From positions 1 through 20,315 of the forward strand of contig DKYC01000036.1 in the NCBI GenBank assembly GCA_002492295.1: a stretch of 20,315 nt of DNA, read 5' to 3'. The DNA is from Lachnospiraceae bacterium UBA7110 (GTDB taxonomy: Bacteria > Bacillota > Clostridia > Lachnospirales > Lachnospiraceae). A program made the translations under genes and the position numbers. Shown here one piece after another: positions 1 to 7,264 of the stretch; position 1 is the first letter of the stretch, and each line of letters begins with the position of its first letter. The notes beneath the pieces are model-generated. The model was not told the DNA's origin and searched no databases. It saw only the letters and a program-made list of their open reading frames with translations.

Positions 1-396
1 TTATTCACCGAGAAAGTCCCAGTCCACATCTTCATCACTGTTCTGATTATCTGATAAGGCTGTAGTGACCGCTGATGGCGCTGGTATATGGGCTTTAGTC
101 TGTCTGATGCCTGACATCAGACCTGCAAGAAACAGCGGAAATGTTTTCTCCATAGCTTTTTCAACCGCGCCTACAATCTGCTCTACAAACTGTTCCTCGC
201 GTTGTCTTGTTTCAAAATAGGGATCGTCTTTCCTGTGGTAGTAGCGTTCAAAAAAATCACATACTGATAAGGCTATGGCATTGCTGTACGATTTAAAAGT
301 GCCTTTGTCCATTGTCTGTAGGTACTGCCATGCCTTGCGCTGTAAATCCTTGTCGAGATTAAATCGTAAATTAGTGCTGCGGATATTGTTTCTCAT
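1..396 (-). CDS. ParR-like partition DNA-binding adaptor
   Basis: Probable centromere-binding partner of the ParM-like ATPase encoded just upstream; ParR proteins load the actin-like filament on the centromere. The 131-residue reading starts at the ATG (394-396) whose bases overlap the parM stop as ATGA, a translational coupling arrangement. Residues 5-50 (STNLRFNLDKDLQRKAWQYL onward) have the short beta strand plus two helices expected of a ribbon-helix-helix domain. The middle is helical, and the protein ends in an acidic tail (DEDVDWDFLGE); in characterised ParR proteins the C-terminus contacts ParM. A longer in-frame start upstream would overlap parM by more and has no better ribosome site. 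The assignment rests on gene order and fold pattern, not on a strong family motif. Confidence 0.62.
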   Translation of the reverse strand: MRNNIRSTNLRFNLDKDLQRKAWQYLQTMDKGTFKSYSNAIALSVCDFFERYYHRKDDPYFETRQREEQFVEQIVGAVEKAMEKTFPLFLAGLMSGIRQTKAHIPAPSAVTTALSDNQNSDEDVDWDFLGE

Positions 397-1316
397 GCCT
401 GCTCCTTTCTGCGGAGCGCATGGTACGCCAGAAATTCGTACCCTTTTGCCGTCGCACAAATATCATCAATGATTGTCACACGCTCTTTGTCATAGTTTCC
501 AAAATGTTTCAGCAGACAGCCTCCCCCGCCAACTACATATAAGCGCATAAGGTCGGGATTGTATTCATAGCGGCGCAGGGTGGCGAAAATATTGCTTACA
601 TACTCTGCAGCAGTTCTTTCAATACATTCAAGATAAGTGCTGCCGATATCCGCCGTGCCGGAACGCAAAACCTGTTCAATAATGGAATCCTCGATTTTTA
701 CGCCGAAACTGTCAAGAACTGCGTTTCTAGCCGCAATCATGCACTGGTTGACGCCACATTTTTCTGTATAACTGCGGTTCTCAACAGGCTTTTTGTTGCT
801 GATATACAGAATATTCATAGTCCCATTGCCAATGTCTGCAAGTAAGTTTGTGCCTTTAAAGTCCGCAAGATGTTCAACAACCGCCGGATAGCCCTGTGGG
901 TAGATGCTGCACCCAACAACGTTAATATGGTAATCTGTCCCATTGAAACGAAAATCCATGCATGGGCTTTTCATAAGGTATGCCCTGAAATCCTCTCTCT
1001 GCCTGCGCACCCATGTGAGGGGAAGCCCTGCGGCAAGGTGTACGTCTGCCTGCGTAAGCTGTTCCCTGTGAAGCTCCCTTGCAATGCCCATCATGGTCAG
1101 CAGGTAATAATCCTCGTCCATGCATTTATCAGGCACAAACTCTTTGTGTCCGTCCCCGATCCGGTAATATCTGCCGTTGTACTCTAAAATATTACCTGTG
1201 AAAATCGGTTCGGTGTCATAGGCTGTAATGCCAGTGGGTGTGACTGTGTTTGCGGTCTTGATGTTGCCATAGCCGTGGTCTATGGCAACGATTTTGATGC
1301 TGTTAAGTTCTTTCAT
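393..1316 (-). CDS. parM: ParM/StbA-family actin-like plasmid segregation ATPase
   Basis: Actin-like ATPase that forms filaments to separate copies of a plasmid or circular element intermediate. The 307 residues carry the actin-fold nucleotide motifs: phosphate-1 DHGYGN (D13), phosphate-2 ADIGNGTMN (D161) and the adenosine motif VVGGGG (about 261-266). Length fits ParM relatives (about 300-350). The start ATG at 1316 is preceded by GGGAG (1327-1331) at 10 nt. It is first in a two-gene operon with the ParR-like gene, and candidate iterons lie 100 bp upstream. Presence of such a gene suggests the element can exist as a low-copy circle. Subfamily (ParM, Alp) cannot be settled by reading. Confidence 0.85.
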   Translation of the reverse strand: MKELNSIKIVAIDHGYGNIKTANTVTPTGITAYDTEPIFTGNILEYNGRYYRIGDGHKEFVPDKCMDEDYYLLTMMGIARELHREQLTQADVHLAAGLPLTWVRRQREDFRAYLMKSPCMDFRFNGTDYHINVVGCSIYPQGYPAVVEHLADFKGTNLLADIGNGTMNILYISNKKPVENRSYTEKCGVNQCMIAARNAVLDSFGVKIEDSIIEQVLRSGTADIGSTYLECIERTAAEYVSNIFATLRRYEYNPDLMRLYVVGGGGCLLKHFGNYDKERVTIIDDICATAKGYEFLAYHALRRKEQA

Positions 1317-1353
1317 GTGTTTATTTCTCCCGATAATTTATTTTCACGATATT

Positions 1354-1451
1354 AGTACCTGACTTTTCAATCTGGTACTGTTTCCGTGTAAAATTAGTCT
1401 AACGGAAATTGGGCGATGATACATTGAGCATGGATTGACTGTAGATTGACT
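1354..1451. repeat. Candidate parC centromere/operator: phased iterons and two dyads
   Basis: This lies in the 332-bp gap 1317-1648, upstream of parM. Seen: ATTGA occurs at 1423, 1434 and 1445, an exact 11-bp period, with the fuller unit GATTGACT at 1433-1440 and 1444-1451. Two inverted repeats sit nearer the gene: AGTACC/GGTACT (1354-1359, 1374-1379) and TTTCCGT/ACGGAAA (1381-1387, 1402-1408), both with 14-bp spacers and centres 28 bp apart. Known: parC of plasmid R1 is built of 11-bp ParR-binding repeats upstream of parM. Inference: this is the partition site and operon operator. Only two or three units are clear. Confidence 0.5.
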
Positions 1452-1479
1452 AATAATGAAAATCAGTTATAAACAGAGC

Positions 1480-1532
1480 AAAAAAAGAACAGCATAAATC
1501 AAGTGTGCATTTTGCACGTCTGATTCTGCTGT
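1480..1532 (-). terminator. Rho-independent terminator facing the parMR operon
   Basis: On the minus strand a long imperfect stem (outer arms 1489-1494 and 1527-1532, inner GTGCA/TGCAC around a 3-nt loop at 1510-1512) is followed by seven T's (A's 1480-1486 on plus). It would stop transcripts from the STAND gene before they reach the partition site and parM. Confidence 0.6.
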
Positions 1533-1595
1533 CATGCAGAAAAAATTAACAATATTTTGTCGCTATGATAAAATTTATATTCTTAAAGTGATTGA

Positions 1596-1620
1596 GGTGG
1601 GCGACATTTGGTCGCCCACC
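1596..1620 (-). terminator. Perfect 10-bp hairpin downstream of the STAND gene
   Basis: GGTGGGCGAC, loop ATTTG, GTCGCCCACC: a GC-rich perfect stem 29 bp past the STAND stop codon. The following T content on the minus strand is weak, so it may be a partial terminator or an mRNA 3'-end stabiliser working with the stronger terminator at 1480-1532. Confidence 0.5.
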
Positions 1621-1648
1621 TTAAAAATAATTGTTTTGTACGTCTGTG

Positions 1649-3994
1649 TCATTTTAATTGCTGTTTTATCAAAAGACTGCCCCCTATGCCTAATCCTGCC
1701 GCTGTGTACTGCTGTAATATTTCCTCCCGTTTTGCTTCTATAAGCTGCGGATCGTCAGACCACAACTGTTCATAAATTGACAATGCTTTTTGCAGATGTT
1801 CCCTTGCTTTGTCCAGTCTGCCGTAGGCGAGGTTAATGTTTCCCATCGCTTCCTGTATGGCAGCATAGTCGCTCGACAGCTCGGAGCTATACTCTTTTAC
1901 AGTCTTTGCGCACCTGCGGAGGGCGGAAAGCCCACGCTCTGATTCACCCATGTCATGCAGCAGGACGGCATAGTTGCATATCTGCACTATGCTCTGGTTC
2001 ATGTAGATAAGCCCATATTTCTCTAATATTGAAATGCCCTGTTCCATATGATATGCTGCGAGGTCGTTTTTATTTGCTTTATGGTACAGTGCACCCATAT
2101 TTGCATTGAGGTTAGACGCTAACAGGGCATTGTCAGCGTTTATTTCCGTCAGAAGTTCAAGTGCCTGCTGTTCAAGTTTTATGGCTTTTGAAGTCTGGTC
2201 TGCCATAGCCGCCTTATAATCCAACAAGAGAGCCCTGTCTCTGGCTGTTCCGACAGTGCTGTCTTTTAACAGTTTTTCAATCACATCAATCACTTTTTTC
2301 ATGCCATCTTCAAAGTGGTACTTGTCCATATATGCAAAGGCATCTTCCAAAAAGTGTAGATAAAATTCCTTATCGTCAACATCGATCAAATCATTTATGT
2401 TTAGTGTGGTGGCAAAAAGCAGCTTATAATATGGTACATCTATTCCATGATAACAGAATACCTCTTTTTGCAGATAGTCGAGCATGGTATGGCAGTTCGT
2501 GACGGACGGCTTTGTGTCCGTTATGGCAATCTCCTGTAACATTGGGTGCAGTGTTATCATGCGCCCGCTCTTTGGCTGTATAAATCCCATTTCCACTAAA
2601 TCATTTATGTTGTTCATGTCTTGCTGCCTTAACCATGCTGCAAACAGTTTTGACGGGATTCCCGACAATGGGATAAGCGACAGGCAGCGCATAATTTCGG
2701 TCTGCATTTCATCGAGATTGTACAGCGAGAACAGTGTATGGATATGGTCATAATAAGTTGCTTTGCGGCTCTCCCCGTCCTTTGTGATGCCGATTTTGTC
2801 GGTTGCAGACATTCCTGCTTTTTCTTCCTCCAGCTTTTTAAGAAGTTCTTCTGGCTCTAATATACCTGTCTGTAACAGCCGCGCGGACAGTTCCACGGCT
2901 AAGGTATGGAAATGTACAGTTTCTATTATCTGCTCCATGAGCATCTTGTAGTTTGGCGCTTCTGTATAATAATTTCCGACAAGTTCTAAAAGTATATTCC
3001 TGTCGCTGATTTCCTCAAGCAGCATACAGGGGCTGCTTTCTATCCTGCTGCGGGTGGTAAATAGCAGGCGGCACTTATATTTGAGCATGACGGATAAAAA
3101 TGCGTCCTTTGTGGCTGTTGTATTAAAGTTGTCGATAATGATTAACGTATCCTCTTTTAAAGACCGTAAAAAACGGTTATGCTTTCTGAAACGCTCATCG
3201 TCAGTATCTTCCGGCAGGTCGTCAGAAAAATCCATACGGGTAACATCACGCATTAAATCGCCGCTGTATATAATGTAAAGGATATTGGTGTATTCTTTCT
3301 TATACAGTTTTGCGTATGCCTTTGCAAGCTCGCTTTTTCCAATCCCCGCGATACCATGTAAAAATACCTTTCCCTCGTCGGTCAGTAATTTATGCAGTGC
3401 ATCAAGTTCGCTGTCACGCCCGCAGAAATAACGGCATGGTTTCGGCACTTCATTCTCGTATATATAATCTGCCACCATCGGAGAAAAGTTTCCAGCGGTA
3501 AGCAGTTCTTTTGTCTTGGTGTCCCTTTTTACAAAATTCCGCTTCATACCGAATAACAACAGGTCTGTAAGATATTCTGCCTGTGCTTTTTCTGTTTTAC
3601 ATGGGTATGCTTTGTTCAGTTTCTGCCGCTGCATTTCCGATATCGAATTATCCTGCACAAGTAAATCATGTATTTGGGTTATCACAAACCCTGTATCATA
3701 AAACAGCGGAAGTATATTTTCCTCAAAATTCTTTACAAAATCATTCCTGCCCTTTTTATCAGAAATATAATATCCCGTTATCTTCGGGCTTACTTTTGCC
3801 TGACCGTTTATCCATCGGCAGACAAGCCCGTTATCCAGCACAAAATTATCCGTATCGCCGTTTTGGAAATAATCATCAAACAGCATATACAGAAAATCAA
3901 TCTGGCTTATCCCAATGCCATTCCTGTATGGCATATCCTCACTGATATAGCGGCGCATGATACCCATAACGGAACAAAAATCAAGGCGCTCCAT
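1649..3994 (-). CDS. STAND (NB-ARC-like) NTPase with C-terminal TPR repeats
   Basis: A 781-residue signalling NTPase. Domain order: an unrecognised N-terminal region (1-185), an NB-ARC-like module with Walker A GIAGIGKS (214-221), Walker B TLIIIDNF (283-290), an arginine motif LLFTTRSR (310-317), a GLPLA-position helix HTLAVELSARLL (about 363-374) and an MHD-position motif TLHPMLQEIA (481-490), then about 250 residues of TPR-like helical repeats (roughly 590-770). Start chosen at 3994 because AAGGAG (4005-4010) lies 10 nt away; an upstream TTG would place the ribosome site inside the gene. Known: STAND NTPases act as oligomerising switches, and several bacterial families are antiphage sensors with C-terminal repeats binding the trigger. 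Inference: a defence or regulatory cargo. The N-terminus shows no nuclease, TIR or protease motif that I can name. Confidence 0.85.
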   Translation of the reverse strand: MERLDFCSVMGIMRRYISEDMPYRNGIGISQIDFLYMLFDDYFQNGDTDNFVLDNGLVCRWINGQAKVSPKITGYYISDKKGRNDFVKNFEENILPLFYDTGFVITQIHDLLVQDNSISEMQRQKLNKAYPCKTEKAQAEYLTDLLLFGMKRNFVKRDTKTKELLTAGNFSPMVADYIYENEVPKPCRYFCGRDSELDALHKLLTDEGKVFLHGIAGIGKSELAKAYAKLYKKEYTNILYIIYSGDLMRDVTRMDFSDDLPEDTDDERFRKHNRFLRSLKEDTLIIIDNFNTTATKDAFLSVMLKYKCRLLFTTRSRIESSPCMLLEEISDRNILLELVGNYYTEAPNYKMLMEQIIETVHFHTLAVELSARLLQTGILEPEELLKKLEEEKAGMSATDKIGITKDGESRKATYYDHIHTLFSLYNLDEMQTEIMRCLSLIPLSGIPSKLFAAWLRQQDMNNINDLVEMGFIQPKSGRMITLHPMLQEIAITDTKPSVTNCHTMLDYLQKEVFCYHGIDVPYYKLLFATTLNINDLIDVDDKEFYLHFLEDAFAYMDKYHFEDGMKKVIDVIEKLLKDSTVGTARDRALLLDYKAAMADQTSKAIKLEQQALELLTEINADNALLASNLNANMGALYHKANKNDLAAYHMEQGISILEKYGLIYMNQSIVQICNYAVLLHDMGESERGLSALRRCAKTVKEYSSELSSDYAAIQEAMGNINLAYGRLDKAREHLQKALSIYEQLWSDDPQLIEAKREEILQQYTAAGLGIGGSLLIKQQLK

Positions 3995-4021
3995 AGTTTT
4001 AAAACTCCTTCCCCATTTTTT

Positions 4022-4098
4022 AGTCAATCAACAGTCAGTTTGCGCTCAATGTGGTTCTGACTGCTTTCTTTTAGACTGAAATTGATATTTCAATATCA
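4022..4098. promoter_or_regulatory. Divergent intergenic control region with three repeat signals
   Basis: Between the STAND gene (minus) and the TnpW-like gene (plus). Seen: GATTGACTAA on the minus strand (plus 4020-4029), the same 10-mer as the iteron at 1444-1453; inverted repeat CAGTCAG/CTGACTG (4032-4038, 4057-4063); and near-perfect dyad TGATATT-TC-AATATCA (4083-4098). The dyads are plausible operators; promoter hexamers are not clear enough to place. Confidence 0.4.
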
Positions 4099-4170
4099 CG
4101 GAAGTTGGTACTGCTAAAGAATGAGTATAGCACAATCCAGCTCCCAATAAAAGAGAATTGGAGGAGATAT

Positions 4171-4335
4171 ATGGAAAAATCAAACGGCACTGTAAAATCA
4201 GGCTATTTTGAGTACGGCAATGTGAGGATAATCATATCGGAACATTTTCCCGATAGCGGAAAGACAATGGAAAGCCTGATGGAGAACCTGATAATTCACG
4301 AAGCAAAACAGCATGAGAAACAAAAAGTTTCGTAG
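4171..4335 (+). CDS. Small TnpW-like transposon-encoded protein
   Basis: A 54-residue protein starting at ATG 4171, with GGAGGAG 5 nt upstream. An in-frame upstream extension to 4105 lacks a ribosome site. The pattern, a short beta segment (GYFEYGNVRIIIS) followed by HF and then a helix ending in charged residues (MESLMENLIIHEAKQHEK), resembles TnpW-family proteins that accompany TnpX-type recombinases, as in Tn4451. The function of that family is not established. It lies 115 bp before the recombinase on the same strand. Family assignment is from memory of the pattern and is moderate. Confidence 0.5.
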   Translation: MEKSNGTVKSGYFEYGNVRIIISEHFPDSGKTMESLMENLIIHEAKQHEKQKVS

Positions 4336-4360
4336 CCAAATTTATAAAAAGAACCGTTGA

Positions 4361-4435
4361 GAAACACCCACGAAAATGATATACTTGTTTTAATCGTGAA
4401 TACGATTTGCAGGTATTGTAAGCGTGGGTTGTTTC
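4361..4435 (+). promoter_or_regulatory. Nested inverted repeats in the recombinase leader
   Basis: GAAACACCCACG (4361-4372) pairs with CGTGGGTTGTTTC (4423-4435) with one bulged base. Inside it AATCGT/ACGATT (4392-4397, 4402-4407) forms a second hairpin. The outer arm ends only 3 bases before the AAAGGAG site of the recombinase (4439-4445). It could act as an RNA structure controlling translation or as an operator. Confidence 0.45.
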
Positions 4436-4450
4436 ATGAAAGGAGATTAT

Positions 4451-6064
4451 ATGAAACAGCCAAATATCAATACAGCAATTTATATGAGGTTAAGCCGTGA
4501 TGATGAGAATTACGGCGACAGCGTGAGCATTGAAACGCAGAGAACCATTCTGACACAGTTTGCAAGGGAAAATGGATTCCATATAGTTGACGAGTACGTG
4601 GATGACGGATGGAGTGGGACAAATTTCGAGCGTCCCTCGTTTCAGAAAATGATGGACGATATTGAGTCCGGCAGAGTCAACTGTATTATCACAAAGGATT
4701 TATCCCGTTTCGGCAGGGAACACGTTATGATGGACTATTATCTTGAGTTTTATTTCCCTGAAAAGAAAGTCCGCTATATTGCAGTTTCTGACGGAGAGGA
4801 TACGGAAAAGGGATTAAGTGATTTCGTCCCCTTTAAGAACCTGTTCAATGAATGGTTTGCAAAAGACACAAGCCGCAAGGTAAAGACATCACTAAACGCT
4901 AAATTCAGGGCAGGTGAGCGTACTTTTGCATATGCCCCGATAGGCTACAAAAAGCACCCTGACATCAAAAACAAACTTATGGTTGACGAGGAAACACGGT
5001 GGATTGTTGAAAAAATTTATGAACTTGCGCTGCTTGGTAACGGTTCTGCAAAGGTTACAAAACTCCTGATAGCCGAAAAAATCCCTACTCCCGGTTATCT
5101 CAACTACAAAAGGTATGGCACGTTTGCAAATATCTATGCAGACGCACCGGAAGAAAAATCATGGTCATGGACAATTGCGCAGGTAAAGAGCATTTTAAGG
5201 GATGAAACTTATATCGGCAATTCCATTCATTACAGGGAAACCAATGTATCCTTTAAAAATAAACACCGAATACGCAAAGACAAAAGCGAATGGTTAAGGA
5301 TTGAAGGAACACATGAACCGATTATATCACGGTCTGATTTTGATAAGGTTCAGGGGCAGATAGCGTCAAGGCGTAGGGAAAGAAAGGACAGTACAACACA
5401 GATATTTGCAGGACTTGTGAAGTGTGCTGACTGCGGCTGGTCGCTTAGTTTTGCCACAAAAAAACAGTGCAAAACTCCATACAGCTATTTCAAATGCAGC
5501 AGGTACAGCAGTCTTGGAAAGGCTTATTGCAGCGGTCATTTTATCCGTTATGATACACTTTATGCCTATGTACTGTCAAGGTTACAGTTCTGGTCAGGGC
5601 AGGCACATATGGACGAGGAAAAATTGCTAAAGAAGCTGCTGAACGCAAGCGACAGGGAAACAGGCGTTATCCGCAAAAAGCAGGAAAGTGACCTGAAACG
5701 GGCTGAAAAACGCAAATCAGAAGTGGACGCTTTATTTGCAAGGCTGTATGAGGACTGGGTGGCAGGGCGCATCACAGAATACAATTTCAACATGTTGTCA
5801 GCAAAATATCAGGACGAGCAGGCGCAGCTTGAAGGACAGCTTACAGAATTAAAAGTCAGGCTGAATGAAACGAGGCAGACTGTATCTGATGCGGAAAAGT
5901 GGATGTCTTATGTCAAAGAGGCGGCTTATCCAACAGAGCTTACAGCATCACTTCTAAACACGTTGATTGAAAAGATAGTTGTCCATGAGGCAGACAGGCA
6001 CGAGGATGGCACGGCGGAACAGGAAATAGAAATATACTACCGCTTTATAGGAAAAATCGACTGA
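4451..6064 (+). CDS. Large serine recombinase (TnpX/TndX type, DUF4368-like C-terminus)
   Basis: Site-specific recombinase that excises and integrates the element through a serine-DNA link. The 537 residues contain the resolvase catalytic domain (1-155) with nucleophile S15 in YMRLSRDD and the LSRFGRE motif, the recombinase domain (about 165-270), a zinc ribbon with C325, C328, C349 and C360, a coiled coil (about 385-480) and a C-terminal segment of the DUF4368 type (IEKIVVHEAD). Length suits TnpX/TndX relatives (about 530-700). Start ATG 4451 is preceded by AAAGGAG at 5 nt; a GTG at 4424 is less likely. It is intact and sits next to the presumed right end of the element. Confidence 0.93.
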   Translation: MKQPNINTAIYMRLSRDDENYGDSVSIETQRTILTQFARENGFHIVDEYVDDGWSGTNFERPSFQKMMDDIESGRVNCIITKDLSRFGREHVMMDYYLEFYFPEKKVRYIAVSDGEDTEKGLSDFVPFKNLFNEWFAKDTSRKVKTSLNAKFRAGERTFAYAPIGYKKHPDIKNKLMVDEETRWIVEKIYELALLGNGSAKVTKLLIAEKIPTPGYLNYKRYGTFANIYADAPEEKSWSWTIAQVKSILRDETYIGNSIHYRETNVSFKNKHRIRKDKSEWLRIEGTHEPIISRSDFDKVQGQIASRRRERKDSTTQIFAGLVKCADCGWSLSFATKKQCKTPYSYFKCSRYSSLGKAYCSGHFIRYDTLYAYVLSRLQFWSGQAHMDEEKLLKKLLNASDRETGVIRKKQESDLKRAEKRKSEVDALFARLYEDWVAGRITEYNFNMLSAKYQDEQAQLEGQLTELKVRLNETRQTVSDAEKWMSYVKEAAYPTELTASLLNTLIEKIVVHEADRHEDGTAEQEIEIYYRFIGKID

Positions 6065-6095
6065 TGTATCAAAATTTAATTACCAGTATCTTTAA

Positions 6096-6110
6096 ATATG
6101 TGAAACGGGT
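6096..6110. other. Candidate attachment junction (GA core at 6102-6103)
   Basis: Left of 6102 the sequence has no XRE coding sense; a TAA in the XRE frame lies at 6093-6095. From GAA ACG GGT (6102-6110) the frame reads ETGNTSPDLESI, the familiar WETGN-type region of XRE regulators. The expected Trp codon TGG reads TGT, as if the third base came from the element. TnpX/TndX-type enzymes use GA as core, which fits 6102-6103. The exact boundary is inference. Confidence 0.45.
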
Positions 6111-6275
6111 AACACTTCCCCGGATTTAGAAAGCATCGTCAGAGTATGCAAAATATTTCATGTGTCATTGGATGATTTATTCCCGCGAGCAACGAGCCAA
6201 GTAGCTGCTTGCAGATATTTGGCGACTGCCGCGAGGGTCAAATGCCTTGTAGCTTGCAGCGAGGTATTTGACTGA
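6102..6275 (+). pseudogene. C-terminal fragment of an XRE-family HTH regulator
   Basis: The frame ending at TGA 6273-6275 reads ETGNTSPDLESIVRVCKIF then HVSLDDLF, the last helices of an XRE/Cro-type HTH domain, followed by about 30 residues of low-similarity sequence encoded by a hairpin repeat. No start codon or N-terminal HTH helices are present. The tail overlaps the ATG of a possible longer start for the next gene (TGATG), as in co-translated regulator and membrane-protein pairs. Interpretation: the regulator was split by element insertion; its 5' half should lie beyond the element's left end. Confidence 0.7.
6197..6271. repeat. Two tandem hairpins, palindromic repeat unit
   Basis: Hairpin 1 (6197-6222): CCAAGTAG-CTGC-TT-GCAG-ATATTTGG. 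Hairpin 2 (6238-6271): TCAAATGCCT and AGGTATTTGA, 9 of 10 matched, around a loop with GTAGCTTGCAG. The two units resemble each other (GTAGC, TTGCAG, TATTTG). This looks like an intergenic palindromic repeat family that has become the reading frame tail of the XRE fragment. Confidence 0.55.
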
Positions 6276-6289
6276 TGGAAGGAGATGTA

Positions 6290-6622
6290 ATGGAAGAAAA
6301 AACAAATGCGGCAAGAAAAAATGACGAACAAATCACATTAGACGACTTAATGAAAATGAATCTGCACAACCGAAAAATGACGCTGCTGTTCATCAGCGGA
6401 TTACTGTTTATTATGGTCGGTATTTTAAATTTTGCTTATGTAACAGCACTGGAAAATACAACGCTGAGTACCCAATATATGCTATACAGGTATATCGCTA
6501 CCGGACGGTATGAAAACGTTCCTGTTAATTATACGGCATTGATGTTTCCGTCTATTATTGCAGGTGGAATTGGACTCGTATTACTTCTGTGCTGTATTTT
6601 TAGGAACAGAAAAGGAGAATGA
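6290..6622 (+). CDS. Small two-helix membrane protein
   Basis: A 110-residue protein of unknown function. The start at 6290 is preferred: GGAAGGAG lies 5 nt upstream, whereas an in-frame ATG at 6275 overlaps the preceding stop and has no ribosome site. A charged N-terminus (1-28) precedes a membrane segment (about 34-56, MTLLFISGLLFIMVGILNF), a short external loop with aromatic residues, and a second membrane segment (about 83-104). It was probably co-transcribed with the now broken XRE regulator and with the lipoprotein gene 6 bp downstream. No catalytic motif is seen. Confidence 0.75.
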   Translation: MEEKTNAARKNDEQITLDDLMKMNLHNRKMTLLFISGLLFIMVGILNFAYVTALENTTLSTQYMLYRYIATGRYENVPVNYTALMFPSIIAGGIGLVLLLCCIFRNRKGE

Positions 6623-6628
6623 AATGAT

Positions 6629-7195
6629 ATGTACAAGATAAAGAGTATTATTTCCTGCATTGTTGTGTGTGTGTTGACTGTTTCCCTGTGTTCTTGCGGA
6701 AATAAAAACAAAAGTGAAGAGTATGCGGCAATATATGGAGCGACAATCGGCGGCTTAGAAGACGACGAACTTTTTGCAATCGTAGAAACCAATGCATCTT
6801 CACCTGTTTTGCTTGTCACTTCCCAGTTTTATGATGACGGTTCCGGAAATCAGGCGGCGCTTTGTTGTGACGTGTACTATGCGATAGACAAAGAAGTGAA
6901 AAAGATAGGCATGATTGAGAGCTTCGGGACGGCATATCCTATCTCCTACGACAAGACAGGTATTTACGGAGCATCGGGACATAGTATGCAGCGTTTTGAA
7001 ATTGATGAAAAAACCGGAACGCTTGTTTTAGCGGAGGGAATATGGGAGCAGTTTGATGAAAACGGAAACGCTTCTTATACTTTAGAAAAAGAGGGTAAAA
7101 CGGAAGCACTTACAGAGGAAGCGTATTATAAAGCGTTTGAAAAATACAGTGAAGCTACTGTGGTAAATTTTACCTATGGCGCCTCCGGGACGTAA
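6629..7195 (+). CDS. Putative lipoprotein, unknown function
   Basis: A 188-residue exported protein. Residues 1-22 form a lipoprotein signal peptide with the modified cysteine most likely C23 (VSLCSCGN). The mature part is acidic and beta-rich, with alternating short strands and turn motifs (FDENGNASY, IDEKTGTLVL) like small surface-anchored domains; I recognise no family. The ribosome site AAGGAG (6612-6617) lies 11 nt before the ATG. It follows the membrane protein gene by 6 bp, so the two are probably co-transcribed and act at the cell envelope. Confidence 0.75.
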   Translation: MYKIKSIISCIVVCVLTVSLCSCGNKNKSEEYAAIYGATIGGLEDDELFAIVETNASSPVLLVTSQFYDDGSGNQAALCCDVYYAIDKEVKKIGMIESFGTAYPISYDKTGIYGASGHSMQRFEIDEKTGTLVLAEGIWEQFDENGNASYTLEKEGKTEALTEEAYYKAFEKYSEATVVNFTYGASGT

Positions 7196-7264
7196 TTTGT
7201 TAAAGGAATCCGAATCTTTTTCTCCTACCAAATCCGGGTAATCAAAATACGCTTGACCGAGGAA

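Larger units (their letters stand above)
1..6101. mobile_element. Right-hand part of an integrated element (recombinase, partition operon, STAND cargo)
   Basis: Seen: a large serine recombinase gene stops about 40 bp before the sequence turns into the C-terminal coding part of an XRE-type regulator that has no N-terminus here. To its left lie a TnpW-like small gene, a STAND NTPase gene and a ParM/ParR-like operon, genes typical of conjugative or mobilisable elements. Known: TnpX/TndX-type recombinases sit at one end of their elements and cross over at a GA dinucleotide. Inference: the element's right end is near 6101 and its left end lies before the window. No relaxase or conjugation gene is visible, so I cannot say whether it is an ICE, an IME or an integrated plasmid. 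Confidence 0.55.

Noticed and set aside
3583..4060. Plus-strand ORFs of 120-130 codons opposite the STAND N-terminus
   Set aside because: No family resemblance and no ribosome site; the minus-strand frame is continuous and well supported.
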